Of a stretch of 64,000 nt of DNA, positions 42,541 to 50,852 are shown in pieces. The notes under the pieces are model-generated. The model worked only from the letters and a program-made list of their open reading frames with translations. It was not told where the DNA came from and did no database searches. How positions within the stretch are numbered: position 1 is the stretch's first letter; the number at the start of each line of letters is the position of its first letter. The position numbers were made by a program, and so were the translations under genes. Where the stretch lies: positions 186,001 to 250,000 of the forward strand of contig NZ_JBHZGK010000003.1 in NCBI RefSeq assembly GCF_051900425.1, written 5' to 3'. This DNA is from Frateuria_A sp051900425. GTDB taxonomy: Bacteria > Pseudomonadota > Gammaproteobacteria > Xanthomonadales > Rhodanobacteraceae.

Positions 42541-43525
42541 GCCCCGTCACCGTGCGAGCGGCATACCGCCGCGCCAGCATCGCACAAACCATCAACTGCA
42601 CCTGGTGGAAAATCATCAACGGCAGCAGCAAGGCGCCCAGCCCGCCGGCCTGTGAGGCGAACAGGACCTTCGCCATTGGCACGCCGCTGGCCAGGCTCTT
42701 CTTGGAGCCGCAGAACACCAGCGTGATGCGGTCGGCGCGGGCGAAGCCGAACAGCCGCCCGGCCATGCCGGTGCAAAGCAGTGCCAGCGCCAGCAACAGC
42801 GCGCCGATGCCGAGCGTGGCCAGCAGGGCCAGCGGTGCGGTGGCACGCCACAGGCCCTCGACCACCGCCTCGCCAAACGCGGCGTAGACCACCAGCAGGA
42901 TCGTGCCGCGGTCGGTGAAGCCCAGCAGCGGCCGATGCCGGTCGACCCAGCCCCCGATCCACGGCCGCAGCAGATGGCCAACGGCGAACGGCAGCAGCAA
43001 CAGCTTGACGATCCCCCACACGCCTGCGGCGCCGGGCGCGTGTCCGCCGTGCGTGGCCAGCAACAGCTCGACCAGCAGCGGCGTCAGCACGATTCCGATC
43101 AGGCTCGACAGCGACGCGCTCACCACCGCGGCCGGCACGTTGCCGCCGGCGATCGAAGTGAACGCGATCGAGGACTGCACCGTGGACGGCAGCGTGCAGA
43201 CGAACAGCATGCCCAGCGCCAGCGGCGGGGGCAGCAGCGCGCGTGACAGTGGACCGAGCAGCCAGCCCAGCAGCGGAAACAGCACGAAGGTGCTGGCGAA
43301 CACCGCCAGGTGCAGCCGCCAGTGCGTCACGCCGCGCACGATGGCCTCGCGCGAAAGCTTCGCGCCGTGCAGGAAGAACAGCAGCATGATTGCGGCGTCG
43401 GTGGTGTTGTCCAGCCACACGGCCGCCTCGCCTCGGCACGGCAGCACCGTGGCCAGCGCGACAGCGGCGAGCAGGGCTAGGGTGAAACCGTCGGGCAGCA
43501 GGCGGCGCAGCGGAAGAGGTGGCAT
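42512..43525 (-). CDS. bile acid:sodium symporter-like (SBF-type) transporter
   Basis: A 337-residue membrane protein with nine or ten helices, similar to the SBF/DUF4137 (arsenical-resistance-3-like, YfeH) branch: AAIMLLFFLHGAKLSREAI, TLPSTVQSSIAFTSIAGGN with the discontinuous-helix motif, and LVFCGSKKSLASGVPMAKVL. Family members move organic anions with sodium; this branch has no firmly assigned substrate. The final residues (GHPSPPGPSP) are encoded by the adjacent repeat, so the natural C-terminus was probably around RRYAAR. ATG 43525 fits the first helix; no clear ribosome-binding site is seen. It is the last gene of a leftward run after dedA. Confidence 0.85.
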   Translation of the reverse strand: MPPLPLRRLLPDGFTLALLAAVALATVLPCRGEAAVWLDNTTDAAIMLLFFLHGAKLSREAIVRGVTHWRLHLAVFASTFVLFPLLGWLLGPLSRALLPPPLALGMLFVCTLPSTVQSSIAFTSIAGGNVPAAVVSASLSSLIGIVLTPLLVELLLATHGGHAPGAAGVWGIVKLLLLPFAVGHLLRPWIGGWVDRHRPLLGFTDRGTILLVVYAAFGEAVVEGLWRATAPLALLATLGIGALLLALALLCTGMAGRLFGFARADRITLVFCGSKKSLASGVPMAKVLFASQAGGLGALLLPLMIFHQVQLMVCAMLARRYAARTVTGHPSPPGPSP

Positions 43526-43575
43526 GGGGTGCGGCAGCGGAAACGAGCACAGCTGCGGAGTGTAGCGGGGGTGCG

Positions 43576-44199
43576 TCAGTCGCCCCTGCCGCACTGCATC
43601 CGACGACGATGGCGCCACCACAGCACCGGTCCGGCAACCACCAGCACCGCGGCGACGATCCAGATGCCGTGCTGCCCGCGCCCGATCCACGTGGTCAGCC
43701 ACTCCCGGTTGTTGGCGCCGAAGTAACCGAGGTAGACCCACACCGGCACGCTGATCAGCGCGGCCAGCCCGTCGAGCAGGAAGAAGCGCAGGAACGAGAC
43801 GCGGTGCGTGGCGCCCGCAGTCACGTACACCGCCGTGCGCATGCCGGGCAGGAAGCGCGCGAGGAACAGCAACCGGTTGCCGTAGCGGGCGAATTTTTCC
43901 TGCACCCTGCAGTAGCGCTCGGGCGTGAGCAGGCGCGCCACCAGCGGCCACTGCATGATGCGCGCGCCATGCCGGTGGCCGAGCAGGAACATCGCCGCGT
44001 CGCCGGCCAGCACGCCGACCAGCGAGACCAGCGCCATCACGTGCACGTTGGCAAAGCCCAGGCCGGCGATCACGCCGCCGGCGACCAGCGTGATGTCTTC
44101 GGGCAACGGCGCGCCGGCGCCGCACAGCAGCAACGCGCCGAACACCGCGAGGTAGCCGCTGTCGGCAAACAGCAGGATCAGCCGTTCAAGCAGCGGCAT
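43576..44199 (-). CDS. DedA-family membrane protein
   Basis: A 207-residue DedA/SNARE-associated (VTT) family protein with about five helices. Bacterial members act in membrane lipid homeostasis, including undecaprenyl-phosphate recycling and flipping. Family motifs are EDITLVAGG near residue 35 (membrane-embedded acidic residues), LVGVLAGDAAMFLLGHRHG and FLARFLPGMRTAVYVTAG with the conserved Arg. It follows dnaG by 67 bp on the same strand and probably shares transcription with it. Its stop lies 50 bp before the SBF transporter. Confidence 0.9.
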   Translation of the reverse strand: MPLLERLILLFADSGYLAVFGALLLCGAGAPLPEDITLVAGGVIAGLGFANVHVMALVSLVGVLAGDAAMFLLGHRHGARIMQWPLVARLLTPERYCRVQEKFARYGNRLLFLARFLPGMRTAVYVTAGATHRVSFLRFFLLDGLAALISVPVWVYLGYFGANNREWLTTWIGRGQHGIWIVAAVLVVAGPVLWWRHRRRMQCGRGD

Positions 44200-44266
44200 C
44201 AGTGCTCCCGGCAGGCGCGCGTGCGCAATGGACCTGGCGCACGCGCCGGCAGACGAACGGCATCGA

Positions 44267-46057
44267 TCAGCCCTGCGTCCGGGCCGGGCGGCGGGCCGCC
44301 AGCAGTTCGCGTAGTTCGGCCTTCTCCGCGCTGGTCAGCGTGCCGTCGCGATGCCGGGCGGTGAGTGCCTCGCGGCGAAGCGTGGTGGCCTGTTCGTCCA
44401 TGCGCGCCAACGCGCCGAGAAATTCCTCGCGCTGGGTTTCCGGCTCGCCCACCACCATCGCGGCCATCAGCTTCTGCAGCGAGAGGTACTCGGGCCGCTC
44501 GGCGAAGTGTTCGACCAGCATCGCCGGGTTGATGCCTGGCCGCGCGCGGCACAGGTCGATCAACTCGGCCAGCAGCCCCACGCCCGGCTTGTCCAGGCGC
44601 AGGAACCGGTAGGGCGCCTCGACCAGGTCGGCCAGCCCCGGCTGCGCCAGCAGCAGCGCAATGGCGCTGCGCACCAGCGAGCGCTGCACGGCCACCGGAC
44701 GCTGCACCGCGCGGCGCGCGGCCGGCTCGGCCGGGACGTTGGCGCGGGCGCCGGTGCGCTTTTCCAGCTCCTGCGCCATCAGGTCGCGGAAGGCGCCGTC
44801 GGGGAGTTTGGCGATCAGCGGCCGCGCGCGCTCGGCCAGCCGCGCGCGGCCGTCGAGGCTGGCGGTGTCGACGTCGTGCGAGAGTTCGCCGAAGAAGTAG
44901 TCCGACAGCGGCGTGGCCTCCTTCAGGCGCTTCTCGAAGCCTTCCTTGCCTTCCTTGCGCACCAGCGAATCCGGATCCTCGCCGTCGGGCAGGAACAGGA
45001 AGTACGCCTGGCGGCCGTCGCGCAGCCGCGGCAGCGCGGCGTCGAGCGCCTTCCAGGCGGCGGCGCGGCCGGCGCGGTCGCCGTCGAAGCAGAACACCAC
45101 GTCGGGCGCGGCACGGAACAGCACCTCGGTGTGCTCGGGCGTGGTCGCGGTGCCCAGCGTGGCCACCGCGATCGGCAGGCCCGCCTGATGCAGCGCGATC
45201 ACGTCCATGTAGCCCTCGACCACCACGATCCGCGCGAGCTGGCTGTTGGCCTGCTTGACCTGCCACAGCGCGAACAGCTCGCGGCCCTTGTGGAACAGCG
45301 GCGTCTCGGGCGAGTTGAGGTACTTCGGGCCCGTGCTCTGTTGAGAAGTGCGGGCATGGATGCCCGCTTCTTGATCTTCGCGCGCGGGAGGCGCGCTGGA
45401 AATAATGCGTCCGCCGAAGGCGATCACGCGGCCGCGGCGGTCGAGGATCGGAAACATCAGCCGCTCGCGGAAGCGGTCGTAGCGATGGCCGCGCTCGCCG
45501 GTGGCGACCATGCCCGCTTCGGTCAGCAGTTGCATGCGCCGGTCATTGCCGCCGAGCGCCTTGATCAGGCCGTCGTAGCCGGCCGGCGCCCAGCCGAGGC
45601 GGAAGCGCGCGATGGTTTCGGCGTCCAGTCCGCGCCTGCGGCAGTAGGCCTGCGCTTCGGCGTTCCTGGGCAGCTCGCCCTCGTACCAGCGCGCGGCGCT
45701 GTCGAGCAGCCCGTAGAGGTCGGTCTTGTCCTCGCGCGGCGCCGCCTCGCGCCCGCCCTCGCGCGGCACGGTCAGGCCGACGGCCTGGGCCAGCTCCTCC
45801 ACGGCGTCCGGGAACTCCAGCCGCTCGTAGTCCATCAGGAACTTCACCGCGCTGCCGTGCGCGCCGCAGCCGAAGCAGTGGAAGAACTGCTTGGCCGGAC
45901 TGACGTAGAACGAGGGCGAGCGCTCGTTGTGGAACGGACAACAGGCGGTCCATTCGCGCCCGGCTTTCTTCAACGGCACGCGCCGCTCGATCACGTCGAC
46001 GATGTCGACGCGGGCAAGCAGCTCGTCGATGAAACTGTCAGGAATACGGCCGCGCAT
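44267..46057 (-). CDS. dnaG: DNA primase with in-frame palindrome insertion
   Basis: Synthesises RNA primers at the replication fork. The 596 residues contain the N-terminal zinc ribbon (Cys40, His43, Cys61, Cys64), the TOPRIM core with VVVEGYMDV (278-286, Glu281) and DGDRAG (325-330), and a DnaB-interacting C-terminal helical region (about 440-596). Residues 220-242 (about 45332-45400) form an extra stretch between AFGGRII and GPKYLNSPET, where other DnaG proteins have only a few residues; its DNA is a REP-like palindrome. The insert is in frame and lies in a loop before the TOPRIM domain, so activity is probably kept. It is preceded by DUF1328 and yqeY in the rpsU cluster. Confidence 0.95.
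   Translation of the reverse strand: MRGRIPDSFIDELLARVDIVDVIERRVPLKKAGREWTACCPFHNERSPSFYVSPAKQFFHCFGCGAHGSAVKFLMDYERLEFPDAVEELAQAVGLTVPREGGREAAPREDKTDLYGLLDSAARWYEGELPRNAEAQAYCRRRGLDAETIARFRLGWAPAGYDGLIKALGGNDRRMQLLTEAGMVATGERGHRYDRFRERLMFPILDRRGRVIAFGGRIISSAPPAREDQEAGIHARTSQQSTGPKYLNSPETPLFHKGRELFALWQVKQANSQLARIVVVEGYMDVIALHQAGLPIAVATLGTATTPEHTEVLFRAAPDVVFCFDGDRAGRAAAWKALDAALPRLRDGRQAYFLFLPDGEDPDSLVRKEGKEGFEKRLKEATPLSDYFFGELSHDVDTASLDGRARLAERARPLIAKLPDGAFRDLMAQELEKRTGARANVPAEPAARRAVQRPVAVQRSLVRSAIALLLAQPGLADLVEAPYRFLRLDKPGVGLLAELIDLCRARPGINPAMLVEHFAERPEYLSLQKLMAAMVVGEPETQREEFLGALARMDEQATTLRREALTARHRDGTLTSAEKAELRELLAARRPARTQG
45344..45371. repeat. bulged palindrome inserted in dnaG
   Basis: AGAAG-TG-CGGGCAT, GG, ATGCCCGCTTCT forms a hairpin with a two-base bulge. 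A second small palindrome GCGCGC...GCGCGC follows at 45378-45396. Together they account for the extra residues in DnaG. Confidence 0.65.
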
Positions 46058-46184
46058 AGACGGCCTAGTCTAGGGCTTGCGCGCGCGCTGCGGGGCGCCT
46101 GCGACGCCATGTAGGCGACGGCAGGGCGGGCTGGCCCACCACCCGCGTCGCGGCGCCGGTGGGCCCGAGGCCACCCTGCGTGCG

Positions 46185-46355
46185 CTACAGGATGTGGAAC
46201 ACTCCGATCACCGCCAGCAGGGCGATGATGAACAGGATCACGAAGATCACGAACAGCACCTTGGCGATCGTCGCCGCGATGCCGGAGATCCCGCCGAAAC
46301 CGAGCCAGCCGGCGATCAGCGAGATGATGGCGAAGATGATGGCCCACTTGAGCAT
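46185..46355 (-). CDS. DUF1328/YtjA-family small membrane protein
   Basis: A 56-residue protein with two hydrophobic helices: MLKWAIIFAIISLIAGWLGF and a second, AKVLFVIFVILFIIALLAVI, joined by a Gly-rich turn GGISGIAAT. This is the complete DUF1328 (YtjA) pattern. GGGAGAAG lies about 6 bp before ATG 46355. Members are often induced by envelope or general stress; function is not established. It lies between yqeY and dnaG, 295 bp from yqeY because of a REP region, so it may have its own promoter. Confidence 0.88.
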   Translation of the reverse strand: MLKWAIIFAIISLIAGWLGFGGISGIAATIAKVLFVIFVILFIIALLAVIGVFHIL

Positions 46356-46489
46356 GCGGCTTCTCCCTCGCCGCGCGGCCGGAGGCGGGGGCCTCCGATC
46401 AGGCGACGCCGCGCTGTTGTAGGCGATGGGGCGTGAAGGGTGCGCATCAGCTCGCTGTGCGGGGCGTGACGCGAACTTGCTTCCTCTCC

Positions 46490-46645
46490 TCTCGGGGGCT
46501 GCGATCTTGCTCCCTCTCCCTCCGGGGAGAGGGCTGGGGTGAGGGGCCACTCTCGCGGCGGAGCAGGTCGGAGCGCGGCTTTGGCTGGGTTTCCTGCGAG
46601 CCCCGGCCCCTCACCTCAATCCTCTCCCCGGAGGGGAGAGGAAGG
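46490..46645. repeat. REP pair, CCCTCTCCCC family
   Basis: Two facing units: CCCTCTCCCTCCGGGGAGAGGG followed by CTGGGGTGAGGGGCC near 46508-46545, and its inverse, CCCCTCACCTCAATCCTCTCC with CCGGAGGGGAGAGG, near 46608-46642. They fill most of the gap between DUF1328 and yqeY. No gene is seen in the rest. Confidence 0.75.
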
Positions 46646-46650
46646 GCGGC

Positions 46651-47097
46651 TCAGCCGCCTAGCCGCGCCTTGATCCGCGCGGACACCTGCGCCATGTCGG
46701 CGCGCCCGGCGGCCTGCTGCTTGACCACGCCGACCACCTTGCCCATGTCGCGCGGCGAGCTGGCGCCGGTCTGCGTGATGGCGGTGTCGATAAGGGCGTC
46801 GACCTCGGCCTCGGAGAGCTTGGCCGGCAGATAGGCCTCGATCACCACCATCTCGGCGCGCTCGACGTCAGCCAGGTCCACGCGACCGGCGGCATCGTAC
46901 TGCACGATCGAGTCGCGCCGCTGCTTGAGCATCTTCTCCAGCACGGCAAGCGTCTGCGTCTCGTCCAGCTCGATGCGCTCGTCCACCTCGCGCTGCTTGA
47001 TCGCGGCCAGGATCAGGCGGATCACGGCCAGCCGATCCTTCTCGCCGCCGCGCATGGCGGCCTTCATGTCGTCGGTGATGCGCTGCTTGAGGCTCAT
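46651..47097 (-). CDS. yqeY: GatB/YqeY domain protein
   Basis: A 148-residue protein of the YqeY family, homologous to the C-terminal tail domain of the GatB amidotransferase subunit, which contacts tRNA. It is nearly all helical: SLKQRITDDMKAAMRGGEKDR, then REVDERIELDE, the PAKLSEAEV junction, and the end GKVVGVVKQQAAGRADM before a short helix. All are family motifs. It follows rpsU by 102 bp with a terminator-like hairpin between. A role in translation is assumed from homology and context. Confidence 0.92.
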   Translation of the reverse strand: MSLKQRITDDMKAAMRGGEKDRLAVIRLILAAIKQREVDERIELDETQTLAVLEKMLKQRRDSIVQYDAAGRVDLADVERAEMVVIEAYLPAKLSEAEVDALIDTAITQTGASSPRDMGKVVGVVKQQAAGRADMAQVSARIKARLGG

Positions 47098-47121
47098 GGG
47101 CTTGTCTCCGGAAACGCGAAA

Positions 47122-47151
47122 GGCCGGTGTCGCCTATGGGCAACACCGGCC
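47122..47151 (-). terminator. attenuating hairpin between rpsU and yqeY
   Basis: Nine perfect pairs (GGCCGGTGT with ACACCGGCC) around a 12-nt loop, read leftward after rpsU and followed by only three T residues. Weak termination here would let S21 be made in excess over downstream proteins, as in the classical rpsU-dnaG operon. Confidence 0.5.
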
Positions 47152-47199
47152 TCGGGATGTCTTGCCACCGTGCCGCGCGCTACGCAGCGGCAGCGGGAA

Positions 47200-47415
47200 T
47201 CAATACATCCGGGTCTTGCGCGAAACGTCGCGCGAGAGGCGGCGCAGGTGGCGCTTCACCGCGGCGGCACGCTTGCGCTTGCGCTCCTGGGTCGGCTTCT
47301 CGTAGAACTCGCGCTTGCGGGTTTCGGCGAGGACGCCGGCCTTTTCGCAGGTACGCTTGAAGCGGCGCAGGGCAAGCTCGAACGGCTCGTTCTCGCGGAC
47401 TTTGACGCTGGGCAT
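47200..47415 (-). CDS. rpsU: 30S ribosomal protein S21
   Basis: A 71-residue, highly basic small-subunit protein that takes part in translation initiation. It starts MPSVKVRENEPFELALRRFK, has the conserved RKREFYEKPTQERKRK core, and ends with SRKTRMY, the gammaproteobacterial form. A near-consensus promoter lies 65 bp upstream and the message probably continues through an attenuator into yqeY and dnaG. The gene diverges from tsaD, with 72 bp between start codons. Confidence 0.97.
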   Translation of the reverse strand: MPSVKVRENEPFELALRRFKRTCEKAGVLAETRKREFYEKPTQERKRKRAAAVKRHLRRLSRDVSRKTRMY

Positions 47416-47479
47416 GAAAACTCCGAGTGGTAAACTGGCCCGCCAACCTGGCGCGCCTGTGGAATAGGGCGAGCCGCGA

Positions 47480-47509
47480 ATTATAGCGTGGACAAAAAAG
47501 AAATTTCAA
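47480..47509 (-). promoter_or_regulatory. near-consensus sigma-70 promoter for rpsU
   Basis: Read leftward: TTGAAA (47509-47504), 18-bp spacer, TATAAT (47485-47480). The -10 is perfect and the -35 has one mismatch. It overlaps the start codon and first codons of the divergent tsaD, so strong rpsU transcription may interfere with tsaD. Confidence 0.75.
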
Positions 47510-48549
47510 ACCCGCCTGTCAAGCCCGTTCTCGGCGTGGAAACCTCCTGCGACGAGACCGGCGTGGCGCTGCTGCGCTGGACGCCCGGGGCGCCGGGCGA
47601 GGGCCTGCTGGCGCACACGCTGTACAGCCAGATCAAGCTGCACGCGGACTACGGCGGCGTGGTCCCCGAACTGGCCAGCCGCGACCACGTGCGCAAGCTG
47701 CTGCCGCTGGTGCGCGAGGCGCTCGCGCAGGCGGGGATGACCCCGGCCGACCTCGGCGGCGTGGCCTACACCGCCGGGCCCGGGCTGGTCGGCGCGCTGC
47801 TGGTTGGCGCGGCGGCGGCGCGGGCGATGGCCTGGGCGCTGGACGTGCCGGCGATCGGCGTGCACCACATGGAAGGCCACCTGCTGGCGCCGCTGCTGGA
47901 GCCCGATCCCCCCGCGCCGCCGTTCGTGGCGCTGCTGGTGTCCGGCGGCCATTCGATGCTGGTCGAGGTGCGCGCGATCGGGCAGTACCGCCTGCTTGGC
48001 GACACGCTAGACGATGCCGCCGGCGAAGCGTTCGACAAGACCGCCAAGCTGATGGGCCTGCCGTACCCGGGCGGCCCGGCGCTGGCGAAGCTGGCCGAGC
48101 AGGGGCGGCCGGGCGTGTTCCGCTTCTCCCGCCCGATGACCGACCGGCCCGGGCTGGATTTCAGCTTCTCGGGCCTGAAGACCCAGGTGCTGCTGGCCTG
48201 GAAGCAGTCCGACCAGTCCGAACAGACTCGCGCCGACGTGGCCCGCGGCTTCGAGGAAGCCATCGTGGACACGCTGGTGATCAAGTGCCGTCGCGCGCTG
48301 GAGGCCACCGGTACCCATCGGCTGGTGATCGCCGGCGGCGTCGGCGCCAACAAGCGCCTGCGCGAGACGCTGGCGGCCGCCGGCGAAAAGGACGGTTTCC
48401 GGACCTACTTCCCGCGGCTGCAGTTCTGCACCGACAACGGCGCCATGATCGCGCTGGCCGGGGCGATCCGGCTGGCCGCCGGCCAGGGCCAGGACGAAGC
48501 CGTGCGCGTATCGCCCCGCTGGGACCTCGAAAGCCTGCAACCGGTGTAG
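47488..48549 (+). CDS. tsaD: tRNA N6-threonylcarbamoyladenosine transferase subunit
   Basis: Catalytic subunit that transfers threonylcarbamoyl to A37 of ANN-decoding tRNAs, with TsaB, TsaE and TsaC elsewhere. The 353 residues contain the ASKHA nucleotide motif SCDETGVAL (20-28), the metal-binding His127 and His131 in GVHHMEGHLLAP, the FSFSGLKTQVLL segment and the late GGVGANKRLRE and CTDNGAMIA motifs. The GTG at 47488 gives an N-terminus about ten residues longer than usual; no closer start fits. Its stop codon TAG is the first triplet of a REP element. folB follows 97 bp downstream. Confidence 0.96.
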   Translation: MDKKEISNPPVKPVLGVETSCDETGVALLRWTPGAPGEGLLAHTLYSQIKLHADYGGVVPELASRDHVRKLLPLVREALAQAGMTPADLGGVAYTAGPGLVGALLVGAAAARAMAWALDVPAIGVHHMEGHLLAPLLEPDPPAPPFVALLVSGGHSMLVEVRAIGQYRLLGDTLDDAAGEAFDKTAKLMGLPYPGGPALAKLAEQGRPGVFRFSRPMTDRPGLDFSFSGLKTQVLLAWKQSDQSEQTRADVARGFEEAIVDTLVIKCRRALEATGTHRLVIAGGVGANKRLRETLAAAGEKDGFRTYFPRLQFCTDNGAMIALAGAIRLAAGQGQDEAVRVSPRWDLESLQPV

Positions 48550-48612
48550 GAGCGCACCCGTGCGCGACCGCCATGCGCGGCCTCCCGCGACGGCGGTACC
48601 GCGGGTCGCGCG
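48547..48612. repeat. REP element at tsaD stop, GTAGGAGCG family
   Basis: TAGGAGCGCACCCGTGCGCG begins exactly at the tsaD stop codon; a degenerate inverted half (CGCGGGTCGCGCG) follows near 48600. Confidence 0.65.
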
Positions 48613-48646
48613 CGGGTCGCCTGGCCACATGTCCTAAACTGACGCG

Positions 48647-49006
48647 ATGGATATCGTTTTCATCGAAGACCTGCGCATCGACGCGGTGATCGGCATCTAC
48701 GACTGGGAGCGGCGCGTGCGCCAGACGCTCGCGTTCGACATCGAGATGGCGTTCGACAACACCGTGCCGGCCGCCAGCGACGACATCGCGCACACGCTCA
48801 ACTACAAGGACGTCTCCAAGCGGCTGATCGATTACGTCGGCAGCTCCAGCTTCGGCCTGGTCGAGACGCTGGCCGAGCGTTGCGCGGCGATCATCCGCGA
48901 TGAATTCGGCGTGGCCTGGGTGCGCCTGAAACTGTCCAAGCCCGGCGCCGTGCGCGGCGCGAAATCGGTCGGCGTGCGCATCGAGCGCGGCATCCGCCCG
49001 CAGTAA
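48647..49006 (+). CDS. folB: dihydroneopterin aldolase
   Basis: Converts dihydroneopterin to 6-hydroxymethyl-dihydropterin and glycolaldehyde in folate synthesis. The 119-residue length is standard. It begins MDIVFIEDLRIDAVIGIYDWE, where the conserved Glu of the DHNA family (binding the pterin) follows the IGIYDWER turn; later LNYKDVSKRLIDYV and LVETLAERCA with the second conserved Glu appear, and the lysine in KLSKPGAV matches the catalytic position. folK, the next enzyme of the pathway, is one gene downstream. Confidence 0.95.
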   Translation: MDIVFIEDLRIDAVIGIYDWERRVRQTLAFDIEMAFDNTVPAASDDIAHTLNYKDVSKRLIDYVGSSSFGLVETLAERCAAIIRDEFGVAWVRLKLSKPGAVRGAKSVGVRIERGIRPQ

Positions 49007-49085
49007 ACCCACCGGCGGCGCCCGCGCTGGCGCCGTCCGCCACGGCGTGGCTTGCCGCGCGCGACCGGCCCCGAAAGGAGACCGC

Positions 49086-50336
49086 ATGCCTTCCCTGTCC
49101 GAACTGATCGACCGTCCCTGGATGCGCACCCTGCTGGGCGTGCTGGCCGTGCTGTTGCTGGCGTGGCTGGCCGGCGAGCTGTGCCGGCGCCTGCTGCTGC
49201 GGCTGGTGCGCGGCCTGGCCAGGCGCACCGCGTGGCATTGGGACGATGCGCTGCTGCAGCACGGTGCCTTTCGCTGGCTGGCACGGCTGGTGCCGCCGCT
49301 CGCGCTTTCCTATGGCATCGCGCTGGTACCCGGTGTACCCGACGCGGCCGAGGCCGCGGTGGCCAAGGCCATGCTGGCGCTGGTGGTGCTGTGCGTGGTG
49401 ATGGCGCTCAACGCCGCGCTGTCGGCCGCCGAGGACGTTTACCGGCAGACGCCCGCCGGGCAGCAACGCTCGATCAAGGGCGCGGTGCAGCTGACCAAGC
49501 TGGGCCTGTGCCTGGTCGGCGCGCTGGTGGTGATCGCGGCGGTGACCGGCAAGCAGGTGGGCCTGCTGCTGTCGGGCCTGGGCGCGATGTCCGCGGTGCT
49601 GATGCTGATCTTCAAGGACACCATCCTGGGCTTCGTCGCCGGGGTGCAGCTGTCGTCCAACGACCTGCTGCGGGTAGGCGACTGGATCGAGATGCCACAG
49701 CTCCATGCCGATGGCGACGTCATCGACATCGCCCTGCACACGATCAAGGTGCGCAACTGGGACAACACCGTCACCAGCATCCCGAGCTGGCGGCTGATGT
49801 CCGAGCCCTACAAGAACTGGCGCGGGATGCAGGAGACCGGCGGACGGCGGATCAAGCGCGCGCTGCACATCGACGCGGCGAGCGTGCATTTCCTGGACGA
49901 GGCGCAGCTCGCGCGGCTGGCCCGGCTGCGCCTTCTGGCCGATTACCTGCCGGCGAAGTCGCGTGATGTGGCGCAGTGGAACCAGGCGCTGGGCGAGGCC
50001 GCCGCGCTGCCGGCCAACCGTCGCCGGCTGACCAACCTGGGCACCTTCCGTGCCTACGTGCAGGCCTATCTGGACACCCATCCGCGCATCCACCATGGCC
50101 TGAGCTGCATGGTGCGTCAGCTCGACAGCGGCGCGCAGGGCATCCCGCTGGAGCTGTACTGCTTCACCGCCACGACGGCATGGGCCGAGTACGAAGGCAT
50201 CCAGGCGGACATCTTCGAGCACCTGTTCGCGCTGCTGCCCGAGTTCGGCCTGGCGCTCTACCAGCACCCCTCCGGCCAGGACGTGCGCACGGTGCTGGCA
50301 TCGCCCGTGCGTGCCCGCGCGCTGGCCGGGGCCTGA
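49086..50336 (+). CDS. MscS-family mechanosensitive channel (YbdG-like)
   Basis: A 416-residue channel of the MscS superfamily, closest in size and layout to YbdG. Five hydrophobic helices span about 15-200; the pore helix region VGLLLSGLGAMSAVLMLIF (about 160-178) leads into the beta domain KDTILGFVAGVQLSSNDLLRVGDWIEM. The conserved NWDNTVTSIPSWRLMSEPYKNW follows, with a long C-terminal cytoplasmic domain. Such channels open on hypoosmotic shock or modulate gating. AAAGGAG lies 6 bp before ATG 49086. It sits between folB and folK and is probably co-transcribed. Confidence 0.92.
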   Translation: MPSLSELIDRPWMRTLLGVLAVLLLAWLAGELCRRLLLRLVRGLARRTAWHWDDALLQHGAFRWLARLVPPLALSYGIALVPGVPDAAEAAVAKAMLALVVLCVVMALNAALSAAEDVYRQTPAGQQRSIKGAVQLTKLGLCLVGALVVIAAVTGKQVGLLLSGLGAMSAVLMLIFKDTILGFVAGVQLSSNDLLRVGDWIEMPQLHADGDVIDIALHTIKVRNWDNTVTSIPSWRLMSEPYKNWRGMQETGGRRIKRALHIDAASVHFLDEAQLARLARLRLLADYLPAKSRDVAQWNQALGEAAALPANRRRLTNLGTFRAYVQAYLDTHPRIHHGLSCMVRQLDSGAQGIPLELYCFTATTAWAEYEGIQADIFEHLFALLPEFGLALYQHPSGQDVRTVLASPVRARALAGA

Positions 50337-50339
50337 GCG

Positions 50340-50852
50340 ATGGGACGCGCCTATCTGAGCCTGGGCTCCAACCTCGAACCGGAGCGCCACCTGCGCGCGG
50401 CGCTGGACGAGCTGCGTGCGCGCTTCGGCGCGATCGACGTGTCGCCGGCCTACCGCAGCCGCGCGGTCGGGTTCGAGGGCAGCGATTTCATCAACCTCGC
50501 GGTGGCGCTGGAGACCGAGCTGGAACCCGAAGCGCTGAACGACTGGCTGCATGCGCTGGAAGACCGCCACGGCCGCCGCCGCGACGTGCCCCGCTATTCG
50601 GACCGCACACTGGACGTGGACATCGTGCTCTACGACCAGCGCGTGCTCGACGGTCCCGGGCACCTGCAGATCCCGCGCCAGGAACTGCGCCACGCCTTCG
50701 TGCTCAAACCCCTGGCCGACATCGCGCCTGACCTGCGCCATCCGCTGGACGGGCGCAGTATGGCGCAGTTGTGGGCCGACTTTCCGCACGACCGCGAACC
50801 GCTGGAACTGGTGACGCCGCAGGCAATTCCTGGATCGGCCAGACGCCCGTAG
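50340..50852 (+). CDS. folK: HPPK (6-hydroxymethyl-7,8-dihydropterin pyrophosphokinase)
   Basis: Transfers pyrophosphate from ATP to 6-hydroxymethyl-dihydropterin, between FolB and dihydropteroate synthase. The 170 residues show the family start AYLSLGSNLEPERHLRAAL, the pterin-binding FINLAVALET, and the ATP/Mg motif RYSDRTLDVDIVLYD, in which the two Asp bind Mg2+. It starts 4 bp after the channel stop. Its stop codon TAG is the first triplet of a REP element, so the last residues PGSARRP may have been altered by that insertion. Confidence 0.95.
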   Translation: MGRAYLSLGSNLEPERHLRAALDELRARFGAIDVSPAYRSRAVGFEGSDFINLAVALETELEPEALNDWLHALEDRHGRRRDVPRYSDRTLDVDIVLYDQRVLDGPGHLQIPRQELRHAFVLKPLADIAPDLRHPLDGRSMAQLWADFPHDREPLELVTPQAIPGSARRP

